This document shows positions 1 through 5,950 of a stretch of DNA of 18,163 bases, in pieces (position 1 is the stretch's first letter; each line of letters starts with the position of its first letter). The DNA is taken from contig CANJRK010000005.1 in the NCBI GenBank assembly GCA_947476765.1, positions 1 to 18,163 of the forward strand, written 5' to 3'. Source of the stretch: Actinomycetota bacterium (lineage in GTDB: Bacteria; Actinomycetota; Actinomycetes; S36-B12; UBA5976). The notes beneath the pieces were generated by a model that saw nothing but the letters and a program-made list of their open reading frames with translations, did not search any database and was not told the DNA's origin. The position numbers and the translations under genes were made by a program.

Positions 1-380
1 AGTAAGAATTTTGAGGTGCCGGTGCCATAGAAGATTGCAATTGTGGCGCCTAAGCCGGCACCGGCCGAAACACCTAATAGGTATGGATCGGCAAGTGGGT
101 TGCGAAAGGTTCCTTGGTAAGCACAACCCGCACTTGCCAACATCGAACCCACAACAAATGCCAGAAGCACGCGAGGCAAACGTAGCTGCCAAATAATGGT
201 CGTATTGGAGCTACTTAAGGCTGAATCTCCAAATATCTGACTCGAGATCTCCGACCAAACAACATTTGGTGCAATAGTTACCGCACCGACAGATACCCCA
301 ATGGTCAATGTGGCAAGAACTGCGACAGCACTTATTGCCCATGCCCAATTAGGTATGGTGCGCGCTGTCGCAGTTCTCAT
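1..380 (-). CDS. btuC: Cobalamin-type ABC transporter permease, FecCD/BtuC family (3' end off window)
   Basis: This is the N-terminal 126 codons of an inner-membrane permease that would form the channel of a vitamin B12 or siderophore importer. I translated it by hand from the ATG at 380. A first membrane segment lies at about residues 13-37. The family signature follows: RLPR at 67-70, then a hydrophobic stretch and AYQGTFRNPLADPYLLG at 87-103, matching the usual QxxxRNPLAdPxxLGxsxGA block. An AGGAG ribosome binding site sits 10 nt before the start. The gene begins 23 nt after btuF, so both are probably co-transcribed under the upstream cobalamin riboswitch. That riboswitch is the reason for calling B12 rather than iron as the substrate. 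The ATPase is expected beyond the window edge and is not seen. The family call is firm; the substrate is inferred. Confidence 0.9.
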   Translation of the reverse strand, partial: MRTATARTIPNWAWAISAVAVLATLTIGVSVGAVTIAPNVVWSEISSQIFGDSALSSSNTTIIWQLRLPRVLLAFVVGSMLASAGCAYQGTFRNPLADPYLLGVSAGAGLGATIAIFYGTGTSKFL

Positions 381-403
381 TGGTCTGTAGCTCCTGTTTC
401 CAG

Positions 404-1339
404 CTAAGCCGGGGAAACTTTCAAGATTCCATCAACGATTGCATTAACAAAGTCAACGGTGCGGGGACCCCAACGGGAGGCCACATCGTCATCAAGTTCC
501 ACAACGCTACCACTGGTTACTGCGGTCAAATTTTCGAAACCAGGACGTTGAGCCAAAGTGGTTGCTGTCTGTTCACAACACTTTGTGTCAGCCAGGAAGA
601 TGATTGCTGGATCAGCAGCAACAACGAACTCAGGGGAAAGTTGTGGATATCCACTTGCCGCATCAGTCGAGGTATCTGCGATGTTAGTTAATCCTGCTAA
701 GGCGTAAATTGAGCCAATAAAAGTTGCCGAAGTTACGGTGTAAAGCGTGTTATCGAGCTCGTGGAAATAAGTTAGTCCCGAAGCATTGGTTGGAAGTTTT
801 GAAATCTCTGCTTCAATTTCGGACTTCATAGTTGAAGCCAAGTTCGTTGCTGACTCTACGTTTCCAGTTGCGGTTCCGAGTTCTGCGATTTGCAGGTAGG
901 TATCGTCAAGTGATGTTGCAGCATTCTGGACTAAAACTGGGATGTTGGCAGTAGTTAATGCTGCGACAATTCCATCAGCATCAAAGCTGACGACAACTAA
1001 ATCAGGGGAGAGCGAAACAATCGACTCTAAATTTGGCGTAAACCCAGATAGATCAGAGATTGGTGCCTCAGCTGGGTAATTGGATTGGTCGTCAACTGCA
1101 ATCACTTGATCGCCCGCATCGATTGCAAACAAAATTTCAGTTGCAGTAGGCGATAACGAAATGATTGAAGTTGGTTGCTCCGCGATTGTGATAGATGCGC
1201 CATTATTTTCAATCGTGACTGGGAAACTTGCAGATACTGCCGTAGGTTCTGGCGAACTAGCAGTGCTGGAATTAGATTGGCCACAAGCGGTCAGCAATAG
1301 TGCGCTAACTACAACGACCACATGCAATTTTTTGAACAT
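404..1339 (-). CDS. btuF: Cobalamin ABC transporter substrate-binding lipoprotein
   Basis: This is a 311-residue periplasmic-type binding protein that would capture cobalamin outside the membrane and hand it to the BtuC permease. The ATG at 1339 is chosen over the upstream ORF start at 1381 because AAGGAG lies just before it and a lipoprotein signal follows directly: basic KK, a hydrophobic run, then the lipobox LTAC with the lipidated cysteine at residue 19. The mature protein opens with a Ser/Thr/Pro-rich linker. The BtuF/TroA-fold motif SLSPTATEILFAI lies at 61-73, and the C-terminal RWGPRTVDFV lies near 289-298. Cys243-Cys244 form an unusual vicinal pair. The gene is first in an operon with btuC and is preceded by a cobalamin riboswitch. 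Iron-siderophore binding proteins share the fold, so the B12 assignment rests on the riboswitch. Confidence 0.9.
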   Translation of the reverse strand: MFKKLHVVVVVSALLLTACGQSNSSTASSPEPTAVSASFPVTIENNGASITIAEQPTSIISLSPTATEILFAIDAGDQVIAVDDQSNYPAEAPISDLSGFTPNLESIVSLSPDLVVVSFDADGIVAALTTANIPVLVQNAATSLDDTYLQIAELGTATGNVESATNLASTMKSEIEAEISKLPTNASGLTYFHELDNTLYTVTSATFIGSIYALAGLTNIADTSTDAASGYPQLSPEFVVAADPAIIFLADTKCCEQTATTLAQRPGFENLTAVTSGSVVELDDDVASRWGPRTVDFVNAIVDGILKVSPA

Positions 1340-1345
1340 TTTTCT

Positions 1346-1387
1346 CCTTGTGTGGTCGAAGAAATATCCGACGCAACACACACAAGG
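1346..1387 (-). promoter_or_regulatory. Predicted SD-sequestering hairpin (riboswitch expression platform)
   Basis: In the btuF leader, CCUUGUGUG (1387-1379) is exactly complementary to CACACAAGG (1354-1346). The last four bases of the second arm are the AAGG of the btuF ribosome binding site AAGGAG. GUCG and CGAC in the loop can add an inner stem. Closing this hairpin would hide the binding site, as expected for a translational off-switch of the B12 riboswitch class. The complementarity is seen in the sequence; the regulatory role is inferred. Confidence 0.6.
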
Positions 1388-1424
1388 TGCGATTCGGCGA
1401 ACTCTTCCTCGAGAGTTTTTACGA

Positions 1425-1535
1425 TAACTACGTTCCCAGGCGACCTGACTTGTGACTTTTGGTCACTTCACAGTTGCGGGACAGCGTCGGAATCTCACCG
1501 AACTTCGCTGGTAACGCGGTGATGCGACTGTAGCA
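1425..1535 (-). promoter_or_regulatory. Cobalamin (AdoCbl) riboswitch
   Basis: On the minus strand, upstream of btuF, the transcript contains the recognisable cobalamin aptamer core: GGTGAGATTCCGACGCTG followed by TCCCGCAACTGTGA, a short GUGAC/GUCAC hairpin, and a B12-box-like AGTCAGGTCGCCTGG (1450-1436; consensus AGCCAGGAGACCTGCC). CTAC at 1533-1530 and GTAG at 1431-1428 could close the P1 stem around the whole element. The aptamer ends about 90 nt before the btuF start, leaving room for the expression platform. Cobalamin binding is expected to reduce expression of the uptake genes. Exact borders are estimated by eye. Confidence 0.88.
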
Positions 1536-1553
1536 CACCGAAATTTCGGCGTG
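1534..1553. repeat. Palindrome upstream of the riboswitch
   Basis: A perfect 12-bp palindrome, CCGAAATTTCGG (1538-1549), is extended by CAC/GTG on either side after one mismatch. It sits between the end of the 71-residue orphan gene and the riboswitch aptamer. It has no U-tract, so it is not a convincing terminator. It could be an operator near the btuFC promoter or a weak processing hairpin. The function is unknown. Confidence 0.4.
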
Positions 1554-1583
1554 AGCACGCAGATCGAAAAATCTAAAAGTTTG

Positions 1584-1799
1584 TTATTGTGCCGGCTTAA
1601 GGGACATAGGACCATAAACTTCGCGGTCCGCTTCATAAAGTGTTACGGCTTCAACGCCGCCGGCTAAAAGCGCTTCCCAAGTTTGACCAATATATTCTTC
1701 GGCATCCGCTTGGGACGGAAACTCTGACAAAACAGCTTCGGCAGGTAGGGATGGAGCGGGTGCGCCATCTTCAGTTTGATAAATCCAAGTCCATGACAT
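1584..1799 (-). CDS. Conserved 71-residue protein of unknown function
   Basis: This is a small, acidic, soluble protein with no signal peptide or membrane segment. It starts MSWTWIYQ and carries a central FPSQADAEEYIGQTWEALL helix-like stretch (28-46), then a TLYEADREVYGPMSL block (53-67). I recognise this pattern from uncharacterised short actinobacterial proteins of similar length, which supports a real gene, but no function is known to me. AGGAG lies 7 nt before the ATG, a clear ribosome binding site. The 58-nt gap upstream contains an AT-rich stretch (near 1823-1830) that could hold a -10 box. The neighbours, DUF3043 upstream and the B12 uptake operon downstream, give no functional hint. 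Confidence 0.8.
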   Translation of the reverse strand: MSWTWIYQTEDGAPAPSLPAEAVLSEFPSQADAEEYIGQTWEALLAGGVEAVTLYEADREVYGPMSLKPAQ

Positions 1800-1857
1800 G
1801 ACTCGCTCCTAACTAACTGGCTATCTATAAGTCTATTTCGCTGACCCTGCGCTCTAG

Positions 1858-2430
1858 TTACTTTTTAACTTTCGGAGTAACTGGAGCGCCACCAGCTTTA
1901 ATTCGTGGCGGCGGGATTCTAAATCTACGAAGTTGTAATGCCCGAAGAACCCCATAAGAAACCGCACCCTTGCGTTGACTCTTTTCTGGAAATTCTTTGC
2001 GCAATGATCGCCCCAAAAGAACGCCAACCAAGATCGTGTCTAGGACAACTAGCAGCAAAATGCTGGTCCAGACATAAACGACGGTGGTCTGTACGGTCGG
2101 GTTGTTAATTAAACCTAGAATCAAAACCAAAAATGCCATCGGAACAAAGAACTCACCAACAGTGCGACGACGATCAATATAGTCACGCACTTGAGCTTTA
2201 ACTGGTCCAGCGTCACGAGTCGGGAAGTACTTCGCATCGCCAGCTAAAAGTCCAGCTCGAGCTACAGCGCGGGCTTCGCGATCGCGTTCCCGCGCGGCTC
2301 GCTTTGCAGCTTTTGGATCCTTTGGAACCGAAATTCCTTGCTTTCGAGCAGATTCAGCAGTCTTGCGCTTGGGGGTGGGGCGGCCCTTGCCTATGTCTTC
2401 GCTTGGCGGAGTGCTCTCTTCGGTGCTCAT
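1858..2430 (-). CDS. DUF3043 membrane protein
   Basis: This 190-residue protein of unknown function belongs to an actinobacterial family (DUF3043; M. tuberculosis Rv2206 by memory and by position). The N-terminal half is very basic and Ala/Arg-rich. The family signature AKYFPTRDAGPVKAQVRDYI (66-85) and DRRRTVGEFF follow, then two membrane helices at about 95-110 and 116-138 and a basic cytoplasmic tail. The ATG at 2430 is preferred to the ORF start at 2517, which would run into the divergent glycerate kinase gene and adds residues unlike the family. There is no ribosome binding site; a TAGCAT box 8 nt upstream suggests a leaderless mRNA. Only 24 nt separate it from the divergent gene. The family call is good; the function is unknown. 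Confidence 0.85.
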   Translation of the reverse strand: MSTEESTPPSEDIGKGRPTPKRKTAESARKQGISVPKDPKAAKRAARERDREARAVARAGLLAGDAKYFPTRDAGPVKAQVRDYIDRRRTVGEFFVPMAFLVLILGLINNPTVQTTVVYVWTSILLLVVLDTILVGVLLGRSLRKEFPEKSQRKGAVSYGVLRALQLRRFRIPPPRIKAGGAPVTPKVKK

Positions 2431-2438
2431 AGTTGTTA

Positions 2439-2444
2439 ATGCTA
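2439..2444 (-). promoter_or_regulatory. Candidate -10 box for the DUF3043 gene
   Basis: TAGCAT on the minus strand fits the TANNNT -10 pattern and ends 8 nt before the ATG at 2430, which has no Shine-Dalgarno sequence. It overlaps the plus-strand -10 candidate of the glycerate kinase gene by two bases. No good -35 is visible. It is a pattern match only. Confidence 0.4.
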
Positions 2445-2448
2445 ACTT
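2443..2448 (+). promoter_or_regulatory. Candidate -10 box for leaderless glycerate kinase mRNA
   Basis: TAACTT ends exactly 6 nt before the GTG start at 2455. That spacing would put the transcription start at or next to the GTG. No ribosome binding site is present and the divergent gene begins 24 nt away, so there is no space for a longer leader. Confidence 0.5.
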
Positions 2449-2454
2449 ACGAAG

Positions 2455-3564
2455 GTGCGAGTACTCGTTAGCCCTGACTGTTTCACTGGAACCCTTACGG
2501 CTCTTGAAGCAGCCCAAGCAATGCGATCTGGCTGGTTAGCATCTCATCCCGATGATGAAGTAGTTATTGCTCCACTTTCAGATGGTGGCCCAGGATTTGT
2601 AGACGGGTTACATGCTGTTCTCGGTGGCGAAATTGTAACTGTATTTGTGTCAGATCCATTAGGTAAAAAAACTCCTGCACAATACTTACTTCGCGATAAT
2701 GAAGCTTGGATTGAGTCAGCGCAAGCCTGTGGCCTGCACTTAGTCGAACCGCTTGAGCGGGATCCGCGCAAAACCTCTACTTACGGTGTCGGTGAGTTAA
2801 TGCTTGACGCTAAAAATCGTGGCGCTAAAAAAATCACGATTGGACTAGGCGGCAGTGGGACCAACGATGGTGGGGCTGGCATGCTTGCTGCCATCGGGGC
2901 AACTGCGGATGCCAGTTTGACCAATGGCGGAGTCGAGCTTAAGGAAATTTCTGAAATTGACTTATCCGTATCAGTTTCAAATTTTGCCCAGATTCAAATT
3001 GTTGTTGCTAGCGATGTAGACAATCCGTTACTTGGTTTACGTGGCGCAACTGCTGTATTTGCGCCGCAAAAAGGTGCGGATGATTTTTCTGTAATGGAGC
3101 TTGAAGGCGCACTGGAAAATTTCAGTAAGGTTTGTGGACGTCGAAGCGACGGTAAAGATCCGGCAGTAGCCATCGGCGCGGGTGCTGCAGGTGGACTTGG
3201 ATATGGATTAATGCTTCTGGGTGCAACGCGTGTGGCAGGTATCGAAACTGTGCTCGAAATTGTGGAACTGGATTATCAGATTTCACTTGCTGACTTAGTA
3301 ATCACCGGCGAAGGTCGACTAGATGATCAAAGCCTGCACGGGAAAGTAATTGCGGGCGTGGCCAGCCATGCAGCGGCCTTAGGAAAGCCATGCGTAGCAA
3401 TTGCAGGTGATGTCAGACTTGGGAAACGCGAATGTGCTGCAGCTGGAATCGACTCTGCTTATTCAATGTCGGAATTTGCTGGTAGCGAACGCTCTTTGGC
3501 TGAACCGGTGCAAGTGCTAACAGAGGTAACGAGTCGAGTTTCCCAAACTTGGGGACGCCGCTAG
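2455..3564 (+). CDS. glxK: Glycerate kinase (GlxK/GarK family)
   Basis: This 369-residue soluble enzyme would phosphorylate D-glycerate with ATP, feeding 2- or 3-phosphoglycerate into glycolysis. The N-terminus RVLVSPDCFTGTLTALEAA matches the family opening (VIAPDSFKGSLSA...) and fixes the GTG at 2455 as the start. Further motifs are LSDGGPG at 41-47, GLGGSGTNDGGAGML at 130-144, PLLGLRGATAVFAPQKGA at 191-208 and the C-terminal DLVITGEGRLDDQ at 280-292. The length is normal for the family. There is no ribosome binding site, and a -10 box 6 nt upstream suggests leaderless translation. The gene occupies the position of M. tuberculosis Rv2205c, upstream of erpA. The symbol is by family; the physiological substrate is not proven. 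Confidence 0.88.
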   Translation: MRVLVSPDCFTGTLTALEAAQAMRSGWLASHPDDEVVIAPLSDGGPGFVDGLHAVLGGEIVTVFVSDPLGKKTPAQYLLRDNEAWIESAQACGLHLVEPLERDPRKTSTYGVGELMLDAKNRGAKKITIGLGGSGTNDGGAGMLAAIGATADASLTNGGVELKEISEIDLSVSVSNFAQIQIVVASDVDNPLLGLRGATAVFAPQKGADDFSVMELEGALENFSKVCGRRSDGKDPAVAIGAGAAGGLGYGLMLLGATRVAGIETVLEIVELDYQISLADLVITGEGRLDDQSLHGKVIAGVASHAAALGKPCVAIAGDVRLGKRECAAAGIDSAYSMSEFAGSERSLAEPVQVLTEVTSRVSQTWGRR

Positions 3565-3637
3565 CGGGCAACTGCCAAATATCGCAATATATGCAACTTT
3601 GTCGTAGCCTATAGATAGCAATGCAATAAGGAGAGAA

Positions 3638-3985
3638 ATGACCGCCGAGACTACTCAAGCCACCAGCGTAGTAATTACTGAAACTGCTGCCGTGAAAGTA
3701 AAGAATTTGCTCGACCAAGAAGGTCGCGATGACTTAAACCTTCGCATCGCTGTACAGCCTGGCGGTTGCTCTGGTCTGCGCTACCAACTCTTCTTTGATG
3801 ACCGCAGCCTTGATGGCGACGTTCGCCAAGAGATCAATGGCGTGGGTGTAGTGGTTGACCGCATGAGCGTTCCTTACCTAGGCGGAGCGGTAATCGATTT
3901 CGTTGACACGATTGAAAAGCAAGGCTTCACAATCGACAATCCAAATGCGTCAGGCTCATGTGCCTGTGGCGATTCTTTTAACTAG
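3638..3985 (+). CDS. erpA: Iron-sulfur cluster insertion protein (HesB/IscA/ErpA family)
   Basis: This 115-residue A-type carrier would deliver Fe-S clusters to apoproteins. The three conserved cysteines are present: Cys44 in GGCSG and Cys108/Cys110 in SCACGDSF near the C-terminus. The beta-rich core between them, including VVVDRMSVPYLGGAVIDFVD (71-90), is typical of the family. A strong AAGGAG lies upstream of the ATG at 3638, 73 nt after glycerate kinase, so read-through or a separate promoter are both possible. A clear intrinsic terminator follows. Possible clients in this window are the Rieske protein QcrA and the four-cysteine nuclease at the right edge, but that is only context. Confidence 0.93.
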   Translation: MTAETTQATSVVITETAAVKVKNLLDQEGRDDLNLRIAVQPGGCSGLRYQLFFDDRSLDGDVRQEINGVGVVVDRMSVPYLGGAVIDFVDTIEKQGFTIDNPNASGSCACGDSFN

Positions 3986-4024
3986 AGAATATTGACCCAA
4001 AGTATTTAACCCCCTTTCAAGTAA

Positions 4025-4062
4025 AAAGCCACCCACGAAGGTTTATGGGTGGCTTTCTTGTT
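4025..4062 (+). terminator. Intrinsic terminator after erpA
   Basis: An 11-bp perfect stem, AAAGCCACCCA (4025-4035) with TGGGTGGCTTT (4046-4056), encloses a 10-nt loop and is followed by CTTGTT. It ends transcription from the glycerate kinase-erpA side. Its last base abuts or overlaps the candidate -10 box of adoK. Confidence 0.88.
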
Positions 4063-4067
4063 AGGCT
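4062..4067 (+). promoter_or_regulatory. Candidate -10 box for adoK
   Basis: TAGGCT, directly behind the erpA terminator, ends 8 nt before the GTG at 4076. No ribosome binding site is present, so the message is probably leaderless or nearly so. The -35 region would have to lie inside the terminator hairpin. Confidence 0.45.
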
Positions 4068-4075
4068 CATCGACT

Positions 4076-5053
4076 GTGCGCATAGCGATTACTGGTTCAG
4101 TTGCAACTGACCACCTTATGACCTTTCCCGGCCTCTTCAACGATTCGTTGATGGCCGATCAGCTTCACAACGTCTCATTGTCATTTCTCGTTGATGATTT
4201 GCAGATTCGTCGTGGCGGGGTAGCAGCGAACATTTGTTTCGGGATGGGCGTCTTAGGTGGTAATCCATTACTAGTAGCAGCAGTTGGTTCGGATTTCGCT
4301 GAATACAAAAATTGGCTTGAAGCACATGGCGTAAATTGCGAGCACGTACATGTTTCTAAAACAGCACATACAGCCAGATTCATGTGCACTACAGACCAAG
4401 AACAAAATCAAATCGCTTCTTTTTACCCCGGCGCAATGAGTGAGTCGGGTGAACTAGATCTAACTGAAATTTCCAAAGAAGTTGGTGGCTTAGGGCTTGT
4501 ACTTATTGGAGCCGATGATCCAGCCGCCATGCGCAAGCACACCTTGGCATGTAAGGCTTTAGGCGTTCCATTTGTCGCCGATCCATCACAACAACTACCT
4601 AGATTAGATGGTCCACAAACTGTGGATGTCATTGATGGCGCTACCTACCTGTTTAACAATGAGTACGAAGCGACTTTGATCGAACAACGTACTGGTTGGT
4701 CAGCCGATGAAGTTTTAGATCATGTCGGGGTACGAATTACCACACTGGGAAAAAACGGAGCACGCATAACTTCGAGGGAGGGGATAGACATCTCTGTTCC
4801 AGTAGCTCAGGAAAAATCGATAAAAGATCCAACTGGAGTTGGCGATGCCTTTAGAGCCGGCTTCCTCATGGGATTGGGCTGGGGACTTGAATTACAACGT
4901 TGCGCAGAAGTCGGTTCGCTACTCGCAACTTACGTGATCGAAACCGTAGGAACGCAAGAATTCGTTTTAGATAAAGCTGAATTCATCGAGCGACTCAGTC
5001 ATGCATATGGGCCAGATTGCGCCCAAGATGTGGCAAGTCACTTAGGTAGTTAA
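4076..5053 (+). CDS. adoK: Adenosine kinase (PfkB/ribokinase family)
   Basis: This 325-residue cytosolic sugar/nucleoside kinase closely matches, from memory, the mycobacterial adenosine kinase AdoK (Rv2202c), which makes AMP from adenosine and ATP in purine salvage. Shared blocks include ITGSVATDHLMTFPG (5-19), LSFLVDDLQIRRGGVA (35-50), TAHTARFMCTTD (96-107), IASFYPGAMSE (113-123) and the PfkB signature DPTGVGDAFRAGF (251-263), with Asp257 as the expected catalytic base. The GTG at 4076 is chosen because the homologues begin at this residue. The longer ORF start at 4049 lies inside the erpA terminator stem. aat follows after 4 nt, so the two are co-transcribed. Other PfkB substrates are conceivable, but similarity to AdoK runs through the whole protein. 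Confidence 0.9.
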   Translation: MRIAITGSVATDHLMTFPGLFNDSLMADQLHNVSLSFLVDDLQIRRGGVAANICFGMGVLGGNPLLVAAVGSDFAEYKNWLEAHGVNCEHVHVSKTAHTARFMCTTDQEQNQIASFYPGAMSESGELDLTEISKEVGGLGLVLIGADDPAAMRKHTLACKALGVPFVADPSQQLPRLDGPQTVDVIDGATYLFNNEYEATLIEQRTGWSADEVLDHVGVRITTLGKNGARITSREGIDISVPVAQEKSIKDPTGVGDAFRAGFLMGLGWGLELQRCAEVGSLLATYVIETVGTQEFVLDKAEFIERLSHAYGPDCAQDVASHLGS

Positions 5054-5057
5054 GAAT

Positions 5058-5810
5058 ATGACGCCGGTGTGGGACAACGATTTCCCGGATCCAACACTGG
5101 CACCATCTGACCTCGACTTAATTGCAATCAGTGCAATTGACTCCACGGGCGTTCCGTTAGAAAAGAATCCAAATATTGAGTGGCCCAAGTTAACAACTTT
5201 TGGTTCGTCATGGCACAGTGATGTTTTGATTTCTGCCTATGAACTTGGACTATTTCCAATGCCTTATGAAATTGATGGACAAGATTCGGCAATTGGTTGG
5301 TGGTCACCAGCTGAGCGAGCCATTTTTTACCCAGATCAGGTCGTGGTTTCAAGATCACTTAGAAAAAGCATGAAGAAGTTTTCCATCTCAGTCGATGTTG
5401 ATTTCCGAGCCGTAATTACTGCTTGCGCGAATCCGACTCGAGATAGTGGCTGGATAAATCATGATGTCATTGAGGCCTTTTGCAGACTTCACGCCGAAGG
5501 CCGAGCCCACTCAATTGAAGTTAGGGATGCCAGTAGCCAACTTGTTGGGGGACTCTACGGCCTTGAAATTGGCGGGGTATTTGCTGGCGAATCCATGTTT
5601 CACTTCGAAACTGACGCATCAAAAGCCGCCCTCGCATTTCTGGCTAGTACCCTAGATGATGGCTCCGGACGGCTGATTGATACCCAGTGGATGACCGGTC
5701 ACCTTAGCTCCATGGGAGCCAAATCCATTAGTCGCGCGGAATATTGCGCCAATTTACCTGAACTTTTGCGGCTACCGCCCAAGTTTCCCATCCTTGGATC
5801 GGGCCACTAA
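5058..5810 (+). CDS. aat: Leucyl/phenylalanyl-tRNA-protein transferase
   Basis: This enzyme transfers Leu or Phe from aminoacyl-tRNA to proteins with an N-terminal Arg or Lys, marking them for ClpS-ClpAP-type degradation (bacterial N-degron pathway). The 250 residues carry the family motifs in order: AYELGLFPMP (60-69), GWWSPAERAIF (80-90), SGWIN (130-134), LHAEGRAHSIEV (144-155), LVGGLYG (162-168), FAGESMF (175-181), ASKAAL (187-192), LIDTQ (206-210) and HLSSMGAKSISR (215-226). The usual GLLAxGGDL before the LFP motif is replaced by a divergent TTFGSSWHSDVL. The start is 4 nt after adoK with only a weak ribosome binding site, so translational coupling is likely. No aat lies at this place in the mycobacterial order as I remember it. 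Confidence 0.92.
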   Translation: MTPVWDNDFPDPTLAPSDLDLIAISAIDSTGVPLEKNPNIEWPKLTTFGSSWHSDVLISAYELGLFPMPYEIDGQDSAIGWWSPAERAIFYPDQVVVSRSLRKSMKKFSISVDVDFRAVITACANPTRDSGWINHDVIEAFCRLHAEGRAHSIEVRDASSQLVGGLYGLEIGGVFAGESMFHFETDASKAALAFLASTLDDGSGRLIDTQWMTGHLSSMGAKSISRAEYCANLPELLRLPPKFPILGSGH

Positions 5811-5833
5811 TCCGCGAATGTGATCTTGCTCCC

Positions 5834-5884
5834 TTGGGCGGTCCCAAACCCGTTATCTCAAAGGGTTTGCGGTAATGTTAAACC
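5834..5884. repeat. Overlapping inverted repeats in the aat-ctaC gap
   Basis: Three short stems compete here: TTGGG/CCCAA (5834-5847), CAAACCC/GGGTTTG (5845-5869) and GGTTT/AAACC (5864-5884). Each shares an arm with the next. None has a U-tract, so a factor-independent terminator for adoK-aat is doubtful. The 140-nt gap must also hold the ctaC promoter. The role is unclear. Confidence 0.3.
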
Positions 5885-5950
5885 TAGGAAATTCGTTTAT
5901 TGGCGCGCTTATTGTGCCTTAATCGGCTCAACCATAAGGATTAGTTACTA

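Noticed and set aside
404..691. Plus-strand ORF of 103 residues at 380-691
   Set aside because: It is antisense to the well-supported btuF gene, is rich in Cys and Ser with no recognisable domain, and has no ribosome binding site.
1339..1381. Longer btuF start at 1381
   Set aside because: It would put 14 extra residues before the lipoprotein signal and run through the regulatory stem; the ATG at 1339 has a strong ribosome binding site.
1400..1420. Hairpin AACTCT/AGAGTT followed by a T-run on the plus strand as a terminator
   Set aside because: There is no plus-strand gene upstream to terminate. On the minus strand, where transcription occurs, the run is of A and precedes the hairpin.
2431..2517. 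Longer DUF3043 start at 2517
   Set aside because: It would overlap the start of the divergent glycerate kinase, whose N-terminus is fixed by family motifs.
3565..3637. Promoter for erpA in the gap after glycerate kinase
   Set aside because: AT-rich TATAGAT and TAGCCT are present, but no -35 at proper spacing could be fixed, so it is not listed as a feature.
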